From NCBI RefSeq assembly GCF_049800675.1, contig NZ_JBLOOT010000001.1, positions 434,001 to 498,000 of the forward strand: a stretch of DNA of 64,000 bases, written 5' to 3'. Every line of letters begins with the position of its first letter. Position 1 is the first letter of the stretch. Shown here in pieces: positions 50,977 to 59,244 of this stretch. The position numbers and the translations under genes were made by a program. This DNA is from Cauispirillum nitrogeniifigens. Lineage in GTDB: Bacteria; Pseudomonadota; Alphaproteobacteria; Rhodospirillales; Rhodospirillaceae. The notes beneath the pieces were generated by a model. That model saw only the letters and a list, made by a program, of their open reading frames with translations. It did not search any database and was not told the DNA's origin.

Positions 50977-53151
50977 CTAACTGAACAGGCTCAACAGGAT
51001 GCGCGGACTGGACGAGGCGATGGACATCGACTGCGCCGCCAGGGTCTGCTGCACGATGAGGGCCTCCCGACGGGCCGATTCCTCGGTCATGTCGGCATCG
51101 ACCCACGCTCCGGCGGCGGCCTTCAGGCTGTCCTGCATGGCGTTGGCGAACCCGGTGTAGGAGTCGAGCAGGCGCTGGTGGGTGCCGAAGTGGGTGGCGG
51201 CCAGGCGCGCCCGCCGCATTCCTTCATCGATCAGGGCGCCGAGGTCCAGGCTGGCGTCGATGGCGCCCCAGTCCGACGAGCCCGACGACGATGGCGGCGT
51301 CGGATCTTCCACGGTTCCCGTATAGCCGCCGCCGATCGACCCCGGATCGACGCTTGAGTCGTCGGTCAGGTCAATCGTGGTGTCGCTGAACTTCAGATAG
51401 CGGATGTTGCTGAGGGTGTCGGTGCCCTCGGTCCCGGTGACGGTGTAGGTGCCGTCGCCGTTGTCGGTCCAGGAATACGACGACCGCGCGCCGGAATAGA
51501 CGGCGGTGTTGGTGCCGGCCCCGCCATCGATGATGTCGTCGCCGCCGCCGCCCTTGATCAGGTCGTCGCCGCCGCCGCCGTTGAGCACGTTGGCGACGCT
51601 GTTGCCGACCATGGTGTCGTTGCCGCTGCCGCCGGTGGCGTTCTCGATCACCGTGCCGAGGGCAATGCCCAGGGTGAAGGGGTTGGACCCTCCCGCCCAT
51701 TCATGGGGCGAGCCGAGCTTGCTGTAACTGCCGGCGTTGAGATCGATGTAGGCGGCCGAGGACTGGCTGCTCCAGTCGATGGTGTCGGTGCCGCCGGCAT
51801 CATAGATGGCCTCGAAGATCTGCGCCCCGGAGAAGCTGTACGTGGTGTTCCCGGCGTTCGTTCCGCCGGCCGCGCCATAGAGGTACTGCATGGCGGCAAT
51901 GTCCGAGACCATGGGCGTCTGCGAGTACTCGCCGGTGTAGTGGCTGTAGCCGCTGGCCGAGTCCCCCTGGAAGTCGCGGTAGGACATCACCGAATACTGC
52001 ATGTGGTCGTAGGTCGATCCAGCGTAGTTGTTGGCCCCCGCGGCGTTGGCCTCGTGCGGGTGCTTCAGGCCCAGGGCGTGGCCGACTTCGTGCAGGATGG
52101 TGTGGAAGGTGTAGGTGCCGGGATCCACGTTGGTGGCGTGGAAGCCGGAGGCAAAGTAGGCGCTGCCGAACCATACGTCGCCGTGAACGGCCTGCCCCGC
52201 CGGATTGCTGCCGATGATGGCATAGGCGGTGGCGGGATGACTGCTGCCGCCAAAGCGCATGTCGCCGGCGCTGGTGCCGTCGTCGGCGACCTCGACGAAG
52301 GTGATGTCGGCGACGTTCGACCACAGCGCCAAGGCATCCCGGATGGCCTGCTTGAACGGGTCGGACAGCGCGAACGGGCTGCTGGTGGGTGCCCCGGCGT
52401 AGGTGTACGTCGAGGAGGCGTTGTGGAAGCTGTAGGTGATGGTGGCGCCGGTGCCGAGCGCCCCGCCCCACTTGAACCCATGCAGCAGCATCTTCTCGTG
52501 GTCGCTCGACGCTCCGGGCACGCTGAAGGTGGTCGAGGTATCCACCGGGCTGCTGATGCCGTTGCCGTCGAAGATGGTGGTGCCGTCATGCTCGTGCGTG
52601 TGGTTGGCCAGCATGGCCTCCAGCTTCGCGCGCATGAGATCGAGGCCGAGCGTTGACTCGGTGACCAGCAGGCCGTCGATGACCCGCGTGTCGGGGGCGC
52701 CGCCGTCCGGGCCGATGAGGACGGAATAGTCACCGCCGTCGAACAGGCTGCGGCCAGTGACCTCGGCATCGCCAAGAATGCGCGTCGCCTGATCGAGCAG
52801 CGATTCAATGTTGGTGCCCGCGGCGTCGCTCATGTCGCCGCCGCCGTCGCCGGAGATCATCTCCAGATAGCGGTTCTTGGCGTGCCCCAGCACGTCGACA
52901 ATCTTTTCGGCGGCCATGCGGGCGACGGAAAAGCGCGTCTGCGCCTGGGCATAGCTGTCGGCCATGACGCCGAAGATATTGGAGTTGATCGACAGGCTGG
53001 CGGCGACGGACCAACTGGCGGCGTTGTCGCCGGCGTCCACCACCTTGCGGCCCGTGGCAACACGGGCGTTGGATTTGTCCACAGCCCCGTGCAGGCTCTG
53101 CAACGTGCGCAGGGCTGTCAGCGCGGACGAGTTCGTCTGCAGCGATACCAT
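50977..53151 (-). CDS. Flagellin with inserted serralysin-type metalloprotease and RTX repeats (flagellinolysin-like)
   Basis: 724 residues from the ATG at 53149-53151, with GAGGGGG nine bases upstream; the frame is open 20 codons further, but that runs into the promoter. Residues 1 to about 135 are a flagellin N-terminal D0/D1 region (SLQTNSSALTALRTLQ, RVATGRKVVDAGDNAASWS). About 640-724 is the flagellin C-terminal D0 (ESARREALIVQQTLAAQSMS, SSSPRILLSLF). Between them, about 220-500 is an M10-type metzincin with the zinc motif HEVGHALGLKH (His354, Glu355, His358, His364) and Met-turn SVMSY (Met389). Then come RTX nonapeptides (about 506-545; GGSGNDTMV, GGGGDDLIK, GGGGDDIID). All catalytic residues are present and there is no cysteine or signal peptide. 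Likely exported by the flagellar type III apparatus and exposed on the filament, by analogy with proteolytic flagellins. No flagellar gene is nearby. Confidence 0.93.
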   Translation of the reverse strand: MVSLQTNSSALTALRTLQSLHGAVDKSNARVATGRKVVDAGDNAASWSVAASLSINSNIFGVMADSYAQAQTRFSVARMAAEKIVDVLGHAKNRYLEMISGDGGGDMSDAAGTNIESLLDQATRILGDAEVTGRSLFDGGDYSVLIGPDGGAPDTRVIDGLLVTESTLGLDLMRAKLEAMLANHTHEHDGTTIFDGNGISSPVDTSTTFSVPGASSDHEKMLLHGFKWGGALGTGATITYSFHNASSTYTYAGAPTSSPFALSDPFKQAIRDALALWSNVADITFVEVADDGTSAGDMRFGGSSHPATAYAIIGSNPAGQAVHGDVWFGSAYFASGFHATNVDPGTYTFHTILHEVGHALGLKHPHEANAAGANNYAGSTYDHMQYSVMSYRDFQGDSASGYSHYTGEYSQTPMVSDIAAMQYLYGAAGGTNAGNTTYSFSGAQIFEAIYDAGGTDTIDWSSQSSAAYIDLNAGSYSKLGSPHEWAGGSNPFTLGIALGTVIENATGGSGNDTMVGNSVANVLNGGGGDDLIKGGGGDDIIDGGAGTNTAVYSGARSSYSWTDNGDGTYTVTGTEGTDTLSNIRYLKFSDTTIDLTDDSSVDPGSIGGGYTGTVEDPTPPSSSGSSDWGAIDASLDLGALIDEGMRRARLAATHFGTHQRLLDSYTGFANAMQDSLKAAAGAWVDADMTEESARREALIVQQTLAAQSMSIASSSPRILLSLFS

Positions 53152-53191
53152 GGCATTCTGCCCCCTCGCGCGTGCCGCTTCTCGGCGCGCA

Positions 53192-53239
53192 GAAGTACCC
53201 CTTTCTTTCATAAGTACTTCTCTAAACGGGTCCTGTCAA
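53192..53239 (-). promoter_or_regulatory. Promoter and inverted repeat of the flagellin-metalloprotease gene
   Basis: Minus strand TTGACA (53234-53239), 17 bases, TACTTA (53211-53216). A perfect inverted repeat, gaagtac (53192-53198) and gtacttc (53214-53220) with a 15-base spacer, overlaps the -10 and the expected transcription start. It fits a repressor site or a 5' hairpin. I saw no flagellar sigma-28 or sigma-54 motif. Confidence 0.6.
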
Positions 53240-53273
53240 CGCGGCGCGAAACGCCCGCCCGCTCTCCCGCGTG

Positions 53274-56200
53274 TCAGATCTCCCGCACCTCCGCGATACC
53301 CGGCAGGTCCTTCAGCGCGGCGATGGTGCCGCCGTTCAGGGCGAACCCCTCCTTCAGCGAGATTTCAACCTCCTGGCTGCCGGTGCGCGGCACCAGGACG
53401 ATGCGGCCGTGGCCCTTGGCGTCGCGCGACAGGATCTGTTTGAGAGGCGGCAAAACCTCGGGTTCGTCGAAGTAGATCATCACCTTCTTGGTCACCTTGG
53501 AGACGACCGAGTCTATGGTGCTGACGTGCTGGGCGTTCAGGCGCACCTGTTCGCCGTCCAGGCGGGCGTCCATGGAGATGAGCAGCGGCTTGCCGGAGTC
53601 CAGCATCTCGCGGCTGGCGTTGAGCACTTCGGAGAAGAACATCGCCTCGTAGGAGCCGCCGGCGTCGGACAGGGTGACGAAGGCGTAGCGCGAGCCGTTC
53701 TTGCCCACCTTCTCCTTCCGGGCGCCGACGATGGCGGCCATCTTCACCGGGCTGGACCCGCCGTTCTTGAGGTAGGCGAGCAGGTCCGTCGACGCCACCA
53801 CGTCCAGGCGCGCCAGCGTCGTGGCGTAGCTGTCGAGCGGATGGGCCGACAGGAAGAAGCCGATGGCGGCCTTTTCCTCGTTCAGCAGGTCGGTCTTGCT
53901 CCAGCGCTCCTCCTGCTTCAGGGCAGGCAAAGAAAAACTAGGCCCCTCAGACGCGCCGCCGAACAGGCTGACCTGATCGGAGGACCGCTCCTCCGCCGCC
54001 GCCTGGGCGTGGCGCATGACGGTTTCTAACCCATGGAACAGCCGGTCGCGGTCCTTTTCCAGGCCGTCGAAGGCGCCGGCGCGGGTCAGGTTCTCCAGCA
54101 GGCGCTTGTTGACCGCCTTGGTGTCGACCCGCTTGGCGAAGTCCTGGATGGAGCGGAACGGCCCGCCCCTCTGGCGCTCGGCGACGATGCTTTCCATGGC
54201 CGCCTCGCCGACGTTCTTGACGCCGGCCAAGGCATAGCGCACCGCCCCCTTGGCCTGGGGATTTTCCACCTCCACCGAGAAGCGCACCACCGACTTGTTG
54301 ATGTCGGGCGGCAGCAACGGGACGTCCAGGCGTTGCAACTCGCTCTTGAAGCTCGCCAGCTTATCGGTGTTCTGCATGTCGTAGGTCATGATGGCGGCCA
54401 TGAACTCGACGGGGTAGTTGGCCTTCACATAGGCCGTCTGGTAGGCGACCAGGGCATAGGCGGCGGCGTGCGACTTGTTGAAGCCGTAGCCGGCGAACTT
54501 GGCGATGGTGTCGAAGATCTCCGAGGCCCGCTGGCGCGGGGTGCCGCGCGCCTCGCAGCCGTCCTCGAACATCTTGCGCTGCTGGTCCATCTCCTCCTTG
54601 ATCTTCTTGCCCATGGCGCGGCGCAGCAGGTCGGCGCCGCCGAGGGAGTAGCCGGCCAGCACCTGGGCGGCCTGCATGACCTGCTCCTGATAGATCATGA
54701 TGCCGTAGGTTTCCTTCAGCACCGGCTCCAGGTCCGGGTGCATCCAGTCCACCGGCTCATCGCCCTTCTTGCGGGCGATGTAGGAGGGGATGTTGTCCAT
54801 CGGGCCGGGGCGATACAGGGCCACGACGGCGATGATGTCCTCCAGGCAGTCAGGCTTGAGCTTGGTCAGCACGTCCCGCATGCCCTGGGATTCCAGCTGG
54901 AACACGCCAGCGGTCTCGCCCCGGCCGAGCATGTCGTAGCTCTTGCGGTCATCCAGGGGCAGGGCCGACAGGTCAATGTCGATGCCGCGCGCCTGCTTGA
55001 TCAGGCGCACCGCCTCCATCAGCACCGACAGGGTCTTCAGGCCCAGGAAGTCGAACTTCACCAGGCCGGCGCTTTCCACCCACTTCATGTTGAACTGGGT
55101 GACGGGCATGTCCGAATTGGGATCGCGGTACAGGGGAACCAGTTCATCCAGCGGCCGGTCGCCGATCACCACGCCGGCGGCATGGGTCGAGGCGTGGGAA
55201 TACAGCCCCTCCAGCTTCTGGCCGATGGACAGCAGGGTCGCCACCTGGGGGTCGCTGTCGCGCAGGGCCTGGAGCTGCGGCTCCTGCTCGATGGCCTCCT
55301 TCAGCGTCACCGGGTTGGCGGGGTTGTTGGGCACCATCTTGCAGATCTTGTCGACGTAGCCCAGCGGCATCTCCAGCACGCGACCGACCGAGCGCAGCAC
55401 GGCACGGGCCTGGAGCTTTCCGAAGGTGATGATCTGCGCCACCCGGTCGTGGCCGTAGGCGTCCTGGACGTAGCGGATGACCTCTTCGCGGCGGTCCTGG
55501 CAGAAGTCGACGTCAAAGTCGGGCATGGACACGCGTTCGGGGTTCAGGAACCGCTCGAACAGCAACTGGAAGCGCAGGGGGTCCAGGTCGGTGATGGTCA
55601 GCACCCAGGCGACCAGCGAGCCGGCGCCCGAGCCACGGCCCGGCCCCACGGGGATGCCGTGGTCCTTGCCCCACTGGATGAAGTCCGCGACGATGATGAA
55701 GTAGCCGGGAAAGCCCATCTGGATGATGACGCCCAGTTCATAGTCCAGGCGGTCCCAGTAGGGCTTGGCGACGGCCTCGCGCTCCTCCTCGGTCATGCCG
55801 GGCTGGAAGACGTGGACCTCCAGGCGGGCACGCAGACCGTCGGCGGCCATCTGCCGCAGCACCTCCTCCTCCGACGCATCCTTGGAGCGGGCCGAGCGCG
55901 GCAGGATGGGGGCGCGCTTTTCGACCATGAAGGCGCAGCGGCGGGCAATGACCAGAGTGTTGTCCACCGCCTCGGGCAGATCGGCGAACAGCTCGCGCAT
56001 CTCGGCCGCCGACTTGAAGCGGTGGTGCGGGGTCAGCCGCCGGCGGTCGGACACCGACAGGGTCAGCTTCTGCGACATGCAGATCAGAACGTCGTGGGCC
56101 TCGTACATCCCCTCGTCGAGGAAGTAGCAGTCGTTGGTGGCGACCAGCGGCACGTCGTGGGCGTAGGCAAGGTCGAGGAAGGCCGGCTCCACCTTGTCCT

Positions 56201-56768
56201 CGTCGGGCATGTCGTGGCGCTGCACCTCCATGTACAACCGCCCCGGAAACATCCCCTTCAAGCGGGCCAGCAGGGCCTCCGCCTCGGCCCGGCGGCCGTC
56301 CAGCAGCAGCCGGCCGAGGGGACCGCCGACGCCGCCGGTCAGCATCAGCAGGCCATCGGCATGGGCCTCCAGGTCGGCCAGGGAGACCTGCGCCACCTCG
56401 TGCCCGTCGGAGGTCAGGAACGACCGCGACACCAGCTTGATGAGGTTGGCATAGCCCTGGGCGTTCTGGCACAGCAGGACGATGTTGTCGGGGTCCGGCG
56501 CCCTCGCCTGCTCCCGCGCGCCGAAGCCGCGCTCGGGCTTGTCCTCGCGGCGCAGGGCGACCTGGCAGCCGATGACCGGCTGCACCCCCTCGCCGGCCAC
56601 CGTGACGGAAAACTCCAGGCCGCCGAACAGGTTGCGGGTGTCGGTGATGGCGACGGCCGGCATGGCCATCTCCTTGCACACCTTGCCCAGCTTTTTGATC
56701 TGAATGGCGCCTTCCGCCATGGAGTAGGCGGTGTGGACACGCAGATGGACGAAGTCGGCGATGGGCAT
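53274..56768 (-). CDS. dnaE: DNA polymerase III alpha subunit
   Basis: Replicative polymerase, 1164 residues. N-terminal PHP domain (FVHLRVHTAYSMAEGA), in which the first metal His of HxH is Arg, as in many proteobacteria, so PHP is probably not catalytic. Polymerase core with GPGRGSGAGSLVAW and the catalytic Asp pair in PDFDVDF (416-422), then LYRPGPMDNIP, YQEQVMQAAQVLAGYSLGGADLLRRAMGKK, a helix-hairpin-helix region and a C-terminal OB fold. Complete. In relatives it sits beside lolD; here three genes intervene. Confidence 0.97.
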   Translation of the reverse strand: MPIADFVHLRVHTAYSMAEGAIQIKKLGKVCKEMAMPAVAITDTRNLFGGLEFSVTVAGEGVQPVIGCQVALRREDKPERGFGAREQARAPDPDNIVLLCQNAQGYANLIKLVSRSFLTSDGHEVAQVSLADLEAHADGLLMLTGGVGGPLGRLLLDGRRAEAEALLARLKGMFPGRLYMEVQRHDMPDEDKVEPAFLDLAYAHDVPLVATNDCYFLDEGMYEAHDVLICMSQKLTLSVSDRRRLTPHHRFKSAAEMRELFADLPEAVDNTLVIARRCAFMVEKRAPILPRSARSKDASEEEVLRQMAADGLRARLEVHVFQPGMTEEEREAVAKPYWDRLDYELGVIIQMGFPGYFIIVADFIQWGKDHGIPVGPGRGSGAGSLVAWVLTITDLDPLRFQLLFERFLNPERVSMPDFDVDFCQDRREEVIRYVQDAYGHDRVAQIITFGKLQARAVLRSVGRVLEMPLGYVDKICKMVPNNPANPVTLKEAIEQEPQLQALRDSDPQVATLLSIGQKLEGLYSHASTHAAGVVIGDRPLDELVPLYRDPNSDMPVTQFNMKWVESAGLVKFDFLGLKTLSVLMEAVRLIKQARGIDIDLSALPLDDRKSYDMLGRGETAGVFQLESQGMRDVLTKLKPDCLEDIIAVVALYRPGPMDNIPSYIARKKGDEPVDWMHPDLEPVLKETYGIMIYQEQVMQAAQVLAGYSLGGADLLRRAMGKKIKEEMDQQRKMFEDGCEARGTPRQRASEIFDTIAKFAGYGFNKSHAAAYALVAYQTAYVKANYPVEFMAAIMTYDMQNTDKLASFKSELQRLDVPLLPPDINKSVVRFSVEVENPQAKGAVRYALAGVKNVGEAAMESIVAERQRGGPFRSIQDFAKRVDTKAVNKRLLENLTRAGAFDGLEKDRDRLFHGLETVMRHAQAAAEERSSDQVSLFGGASEGPSFSLPALKQEERWSKTDLLNEEKAAIGFFLSAHPLDSYATTLARLDVVASTDLLAYLKNGGSSPVKMAAIVGARKEKVGKNGSRYAFVTLSDAGGSYEAMFFSEVLNASREMLDSGKPLLISMDARLDGEQVRLNAQHVSTIDSVVSKVTKKVMIYFDEPEVLPPLKQILSRDAKGHGRIVLVPRTGSQEVEISLKEGFALNGGTIAALKDLPGIAEVREI

Positions 56769-56798
56769 GGCGTCAGGAGTCCAGAAGGCGCCCGGCGG

Positions 56799-58169
56799 TC
56801 ACCGGGCCAGAGGGTCCAGCGCGGCGTCGGAAACGGCCACGCGGTTTCGTCCGCCGCGCTTGGCGGCGTAGAGGGCGGTGTCGGCACGGGCGAGAAGCGA
56901 TCCCAGCCCCTCGCCGGGCATGGCGGTGGCGACGCCGATGCTAATGGTCAGGATGAGGGCTCCGCCGTCCTCCAGCGCGATGTCGCCGCCTTCGATATCG
57001 GCGCGGATGCGCTCGGCGACGACCCGCGCGGCGGCGGCCGAGGTGTGCGGCAGCAGGGCGGCGAACTCCTCGCCGCCCAGACGCCCGGACACGTCGCTGT
57101 CGCGCAGCACGGCACGCCACAGGTCGGCCACATGGCGCAGGGCGACATCGCCGAGGGCGTGGCCGTGGTTGTCGTTGACCAGCTTGAAGTGGTCGATGTC
57201 GCCGACCAGCACCGACAGTTCGGTGCCATAGCGGCCCGACCGCGCCAGTTCCGCCTCCGCCCGGTCCTGGAAGCCCCGGCGATTGAACATGCCGGTCAGC
57301 ATGTCGGTCTGCGCCTGGGTCGCCAGTTCCTGCGTCCGGCGGTCGACGGCGGCGATGAGGTCGTGCAGCGCCCCGGCCATCTCGCTGATCTCGTCGCCCC
57401 GGTCATCGACGGCGATGTCGCCGCGCCCGCCATGGCGCCAGTCGCGCAGGGCCTGGGTCACCGCCAGCAGGCGGTCGAGCATGTGCCGGCGCAAGCCGTG
57501 ATAGAGGGCCAGCACCGCCAGGACGGCGACCCCCGCCGCGATGCCGACCACCACGGTGAGCATGTGGCCCGACCGCACGGCGCCTTCCTGAAGCTCCACC
57601 ACCCGCCGCTCGGTTTCACGCGACAGGCCGGTGACCAGGGTGATCATCTCCGACGAGATCAGTTCCTGACGCTGGATGAGGCGGTCGCGGCGTCCCATCA
57701 GGCGCTCCGCGTCACCCTCACCGCCGAGGATGCTCTCGGTCAGGCGGAGCAGGCCATCCGCGCCATCGGCCAGTTCGCCCTGGATCACGCGCGCCCGCGC
57801 CGTCTGCTCGGCGCCCAGGCCCAGGGCCTCCAGGCGGTCGATGTCGGCCGCCACGGCGGCGGCCTGTGCCTCCAGCCGGTCGGCCAGGGTCGCCAGTTCG
57901 GGCCGGTTGTCCACCGTCAGGACCCGCGTCGACAGCGCCGCCAGGGTGGCCGCGTTGGCGTGCAGGCGGCTGGCCGTGGCGAACAGCGGCAGGTGGCGCT
58001 CGCTCAGGGCCCGGTCCTCTGACGCGCGCAGGTACAGCGATGCCGTGGCGATCGCCCCGAGGGCCAGGATGATCGCCAGGACGACCAGCCCACGGGCGAC
58101 CACGGTGCGGAACACGCTGCGGCCCCACCGCCCCTGGCGCTCCGTCCGTCCTTCGCCCCCCGTCCCCAT
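56799..58169 (-). CDS. Membrane diguanylate cyclase (GGDEF) with periplasmic sensor
   Basis: 456 residues from an ATG at 58167-58169 with GGGGGAGG close before it; an earlier ATG at 58202 is possible. A membrane helix near 22-48, a helical periplasmic region (about 50-185, rich in Ala/Leu/Arg, four-helix-bundle style), a second helix near 192-218, a HAMP-like stretch, and a GGDEF domain with LTGMFNRRGF, GDIDHFKLVND and the active-site loop GGEEF. RDSD five residues before GGEEF fits the RxxD product-inhibition site. It should therefore be an active, feedback-inhibited cyclic-di-GMP synthase. Same strand as dnaE, 30 bases apart. Confidence 0.92.
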   Translation of the reverse strand: MGTGGEGRTERQGRWGRSVFRTVVARGLVVLAIILALGAIATASLYLRASEDRALSERHLPLFATASRLHANAATLAALSTRVLTVDNRPELATLADRLEAQAAAVAADIDRLEALGLGAEQTARARVIQGELADGADGLLRLTESILGGEGDAERLMGRRDRLIQRQELISSEMITLVTGLSRETERRVVELQEGAVRSGHMLTVVVGIAAGVAVLAVLALYHGLRRHMLDRLLAVTQALRDWRHGGRGDIAVDDRGDEISEMAGALHDLIAAVDRRTQELATQAQTDMLTGMFNRRGFQDRAEAELARSGRYGTELSVLVGDIDHFKLVNDNHGHALGDVALRHVADLWRAVLRDSDVSGRLGGEEFAALLPHTSAAAARVVAERIRADIEGGDIALEDGGALILTISIGVATAMPGEGLGSLLARADTALYAAKRGGRNRVAVSDAALDPLAR

Positions 58170-58236
58170 TGCCTCCCCCGACAGCCGTCCTGTAGCGTGC
58201 ATCGCACTGTATCCAATCCAGGGGGGAGAATGGAGC

Positions 58237-59244
58237 ATGCGGACCGTCACCGCAATCATCATCGGCGCCGCCTGGCTGGCCGCCGCGCCAGCCGGGGCCA
58301 AGGACACCCAAACCATACGTGAACGTGTCATGGCCCAGGGCTATGTGCGCTGCGGGGTCGACATGACGCCGGGCTTCAGCGGCATCGACGGCGACGGCCG
58401 CACGGCGGGCTTCGACATCGACTTCTGCCGCGCCATCGCCGCCGCCGTCCTGGGTGATTCGGAGGCCGTCCGTACCTCCCGCGTCTCCACCCGGCACAAG
58501 TTCGAGGCCGTGCTGACCGGCGACCTCGACGTCGCCTTCGGCATGACCACGTGGACCTTCAGCCGCGACACCACCCTGGGCCTCGCCTTCCCGGCCGTCA
58601 CCTACTACGACGGCCAGGGCTTCATGGCGTGGTCGGACAGCGGTATCGACCGGCCCGCCGCCATCACCAAGGGCGCCGTCTGCGTGCAGCAGGGAACCAC
58701 CAGCGAGGGCAACCTGGCCGACTACCTGCGCGACCGCACCGAGGTGCGGGTGGTGCCGGCCCTGTCGAGCGAGGACAAGTTCAACGCCTTCGCCGAGCGC
58801 CGCTGCGCCGTCGTCACCGGCGACCTCAGCGAGCTTGCCGTGCAACGCGCCCGCCGCGCCGCCATGCCGGGCGCCTGGGCGGTGCTGCCCGGCACCATCT
58901 CCCGCGAGCCCCTGGGGCCGGTGATCGCGGCCGGCGACCCGGAATGGTTCGCCATCGTCCGCTGGTCCGTCCTGGTGCCGATGATCGCCGAGGCGCGCGG
59001 CGTGAGCAGCGCCTCCCTCGACGACACGCCGGCCACCGACACCGAACTGCGGCGCCTGCGCGGGGAGGAGAACGGGTTCGGCACCGAGTTGGGCCTGAAG
59101 CCCGACTGGGCGCGAAAGATCATCGAATCCGTGGGGTCCTACGGGGAAATCTTCGCGCGCAACCTCAGCCCCCTGGGCATCGAACGCGGGGAAAACGCGC
59201 TGTGGCGCCACGGCGGCCTGATCTATGCCCCGCCGCTACGGTAG
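58237..59244 (+). CDS. Amino-acid ABC transporter substrate-binding protein (orphan)
   Basis: 335 residues from the ATG at 58237 (GGGGGGAG eight bases before). Signal peptide cut near AAPAGAKD. Family 3 solute-binding fold of the AapJ/BztA type: VRCGVDMTPGFSGIDGDGRTAGFDIDFCRAIAAAVLG, VAFGMTTWTFSRDT, YYDGQGFMAW, GAVCVQQGTTSEGNLADYL and the C-terminal NGFGTELGLKPDWARKIIESVGSYGEIFARNL. The family binds Glu, Gln or general L-amino acids. No permease or ATPase gene for it is in the window. It diverges from the diguanylate cyclase and overlaps the next gene tail-to-tail by nine bases. Confidence 0.92.
   Translation: MRTVTAIIIGAAWLAAAPAGAKDTQTIRERVMAQGYVRCGVDMTPGFSGIDGDGRTAGFDIDFCRAIAAAVLGDSEAVRTSRVSTRHKFEAVLTGDLDVAFGMTTWTFSRDTTLGLAFPAVTYYDGQGFMAWSDSGIDRPAAITKGAVCVQQGTTSEGNLADYLRDRTEVRVVPALSSEDKFNAFAERRCAVVTGDLSELAVQRARRAAMPGAWAVLPGTISREPLGPVIAAGDPEWFAIVRWSVLVPMIAEARGVSSASLDDTPATDTELRRLRGEENGFGTELGLKPDWARKIIESVGSYGEIFARNLSPLGIERGENALWRHGGLIYAPPLR

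Noticed and set aside
51500..51640. GC-rich tandem triplet runs as a DNA repeat or CRISPR-like array
   Set aside because: They encode the RTX nonapeptides of the flagellin-protease in frame; no spacer-repeat structure.
53274..56768. Mutated PHP domain in dnaE as an anomaly
   Set aside because: HLRVH in place of HLHVH is common in proteobacterial DnaE; proofreading is done by DnaQ.
54033..58022. A very long open frame on the plus strand opposite dnaE and the GGDEF gene
   Set aside because: It is a GC-driven antisense shadow: low-complexity His/Gly/Gln/Asp-rich translation, no domain, and it covers two genes with clear motifs on the other strand. The same holds for long antisense frames opposite pdhB/pdhC, lpdA and bamA.
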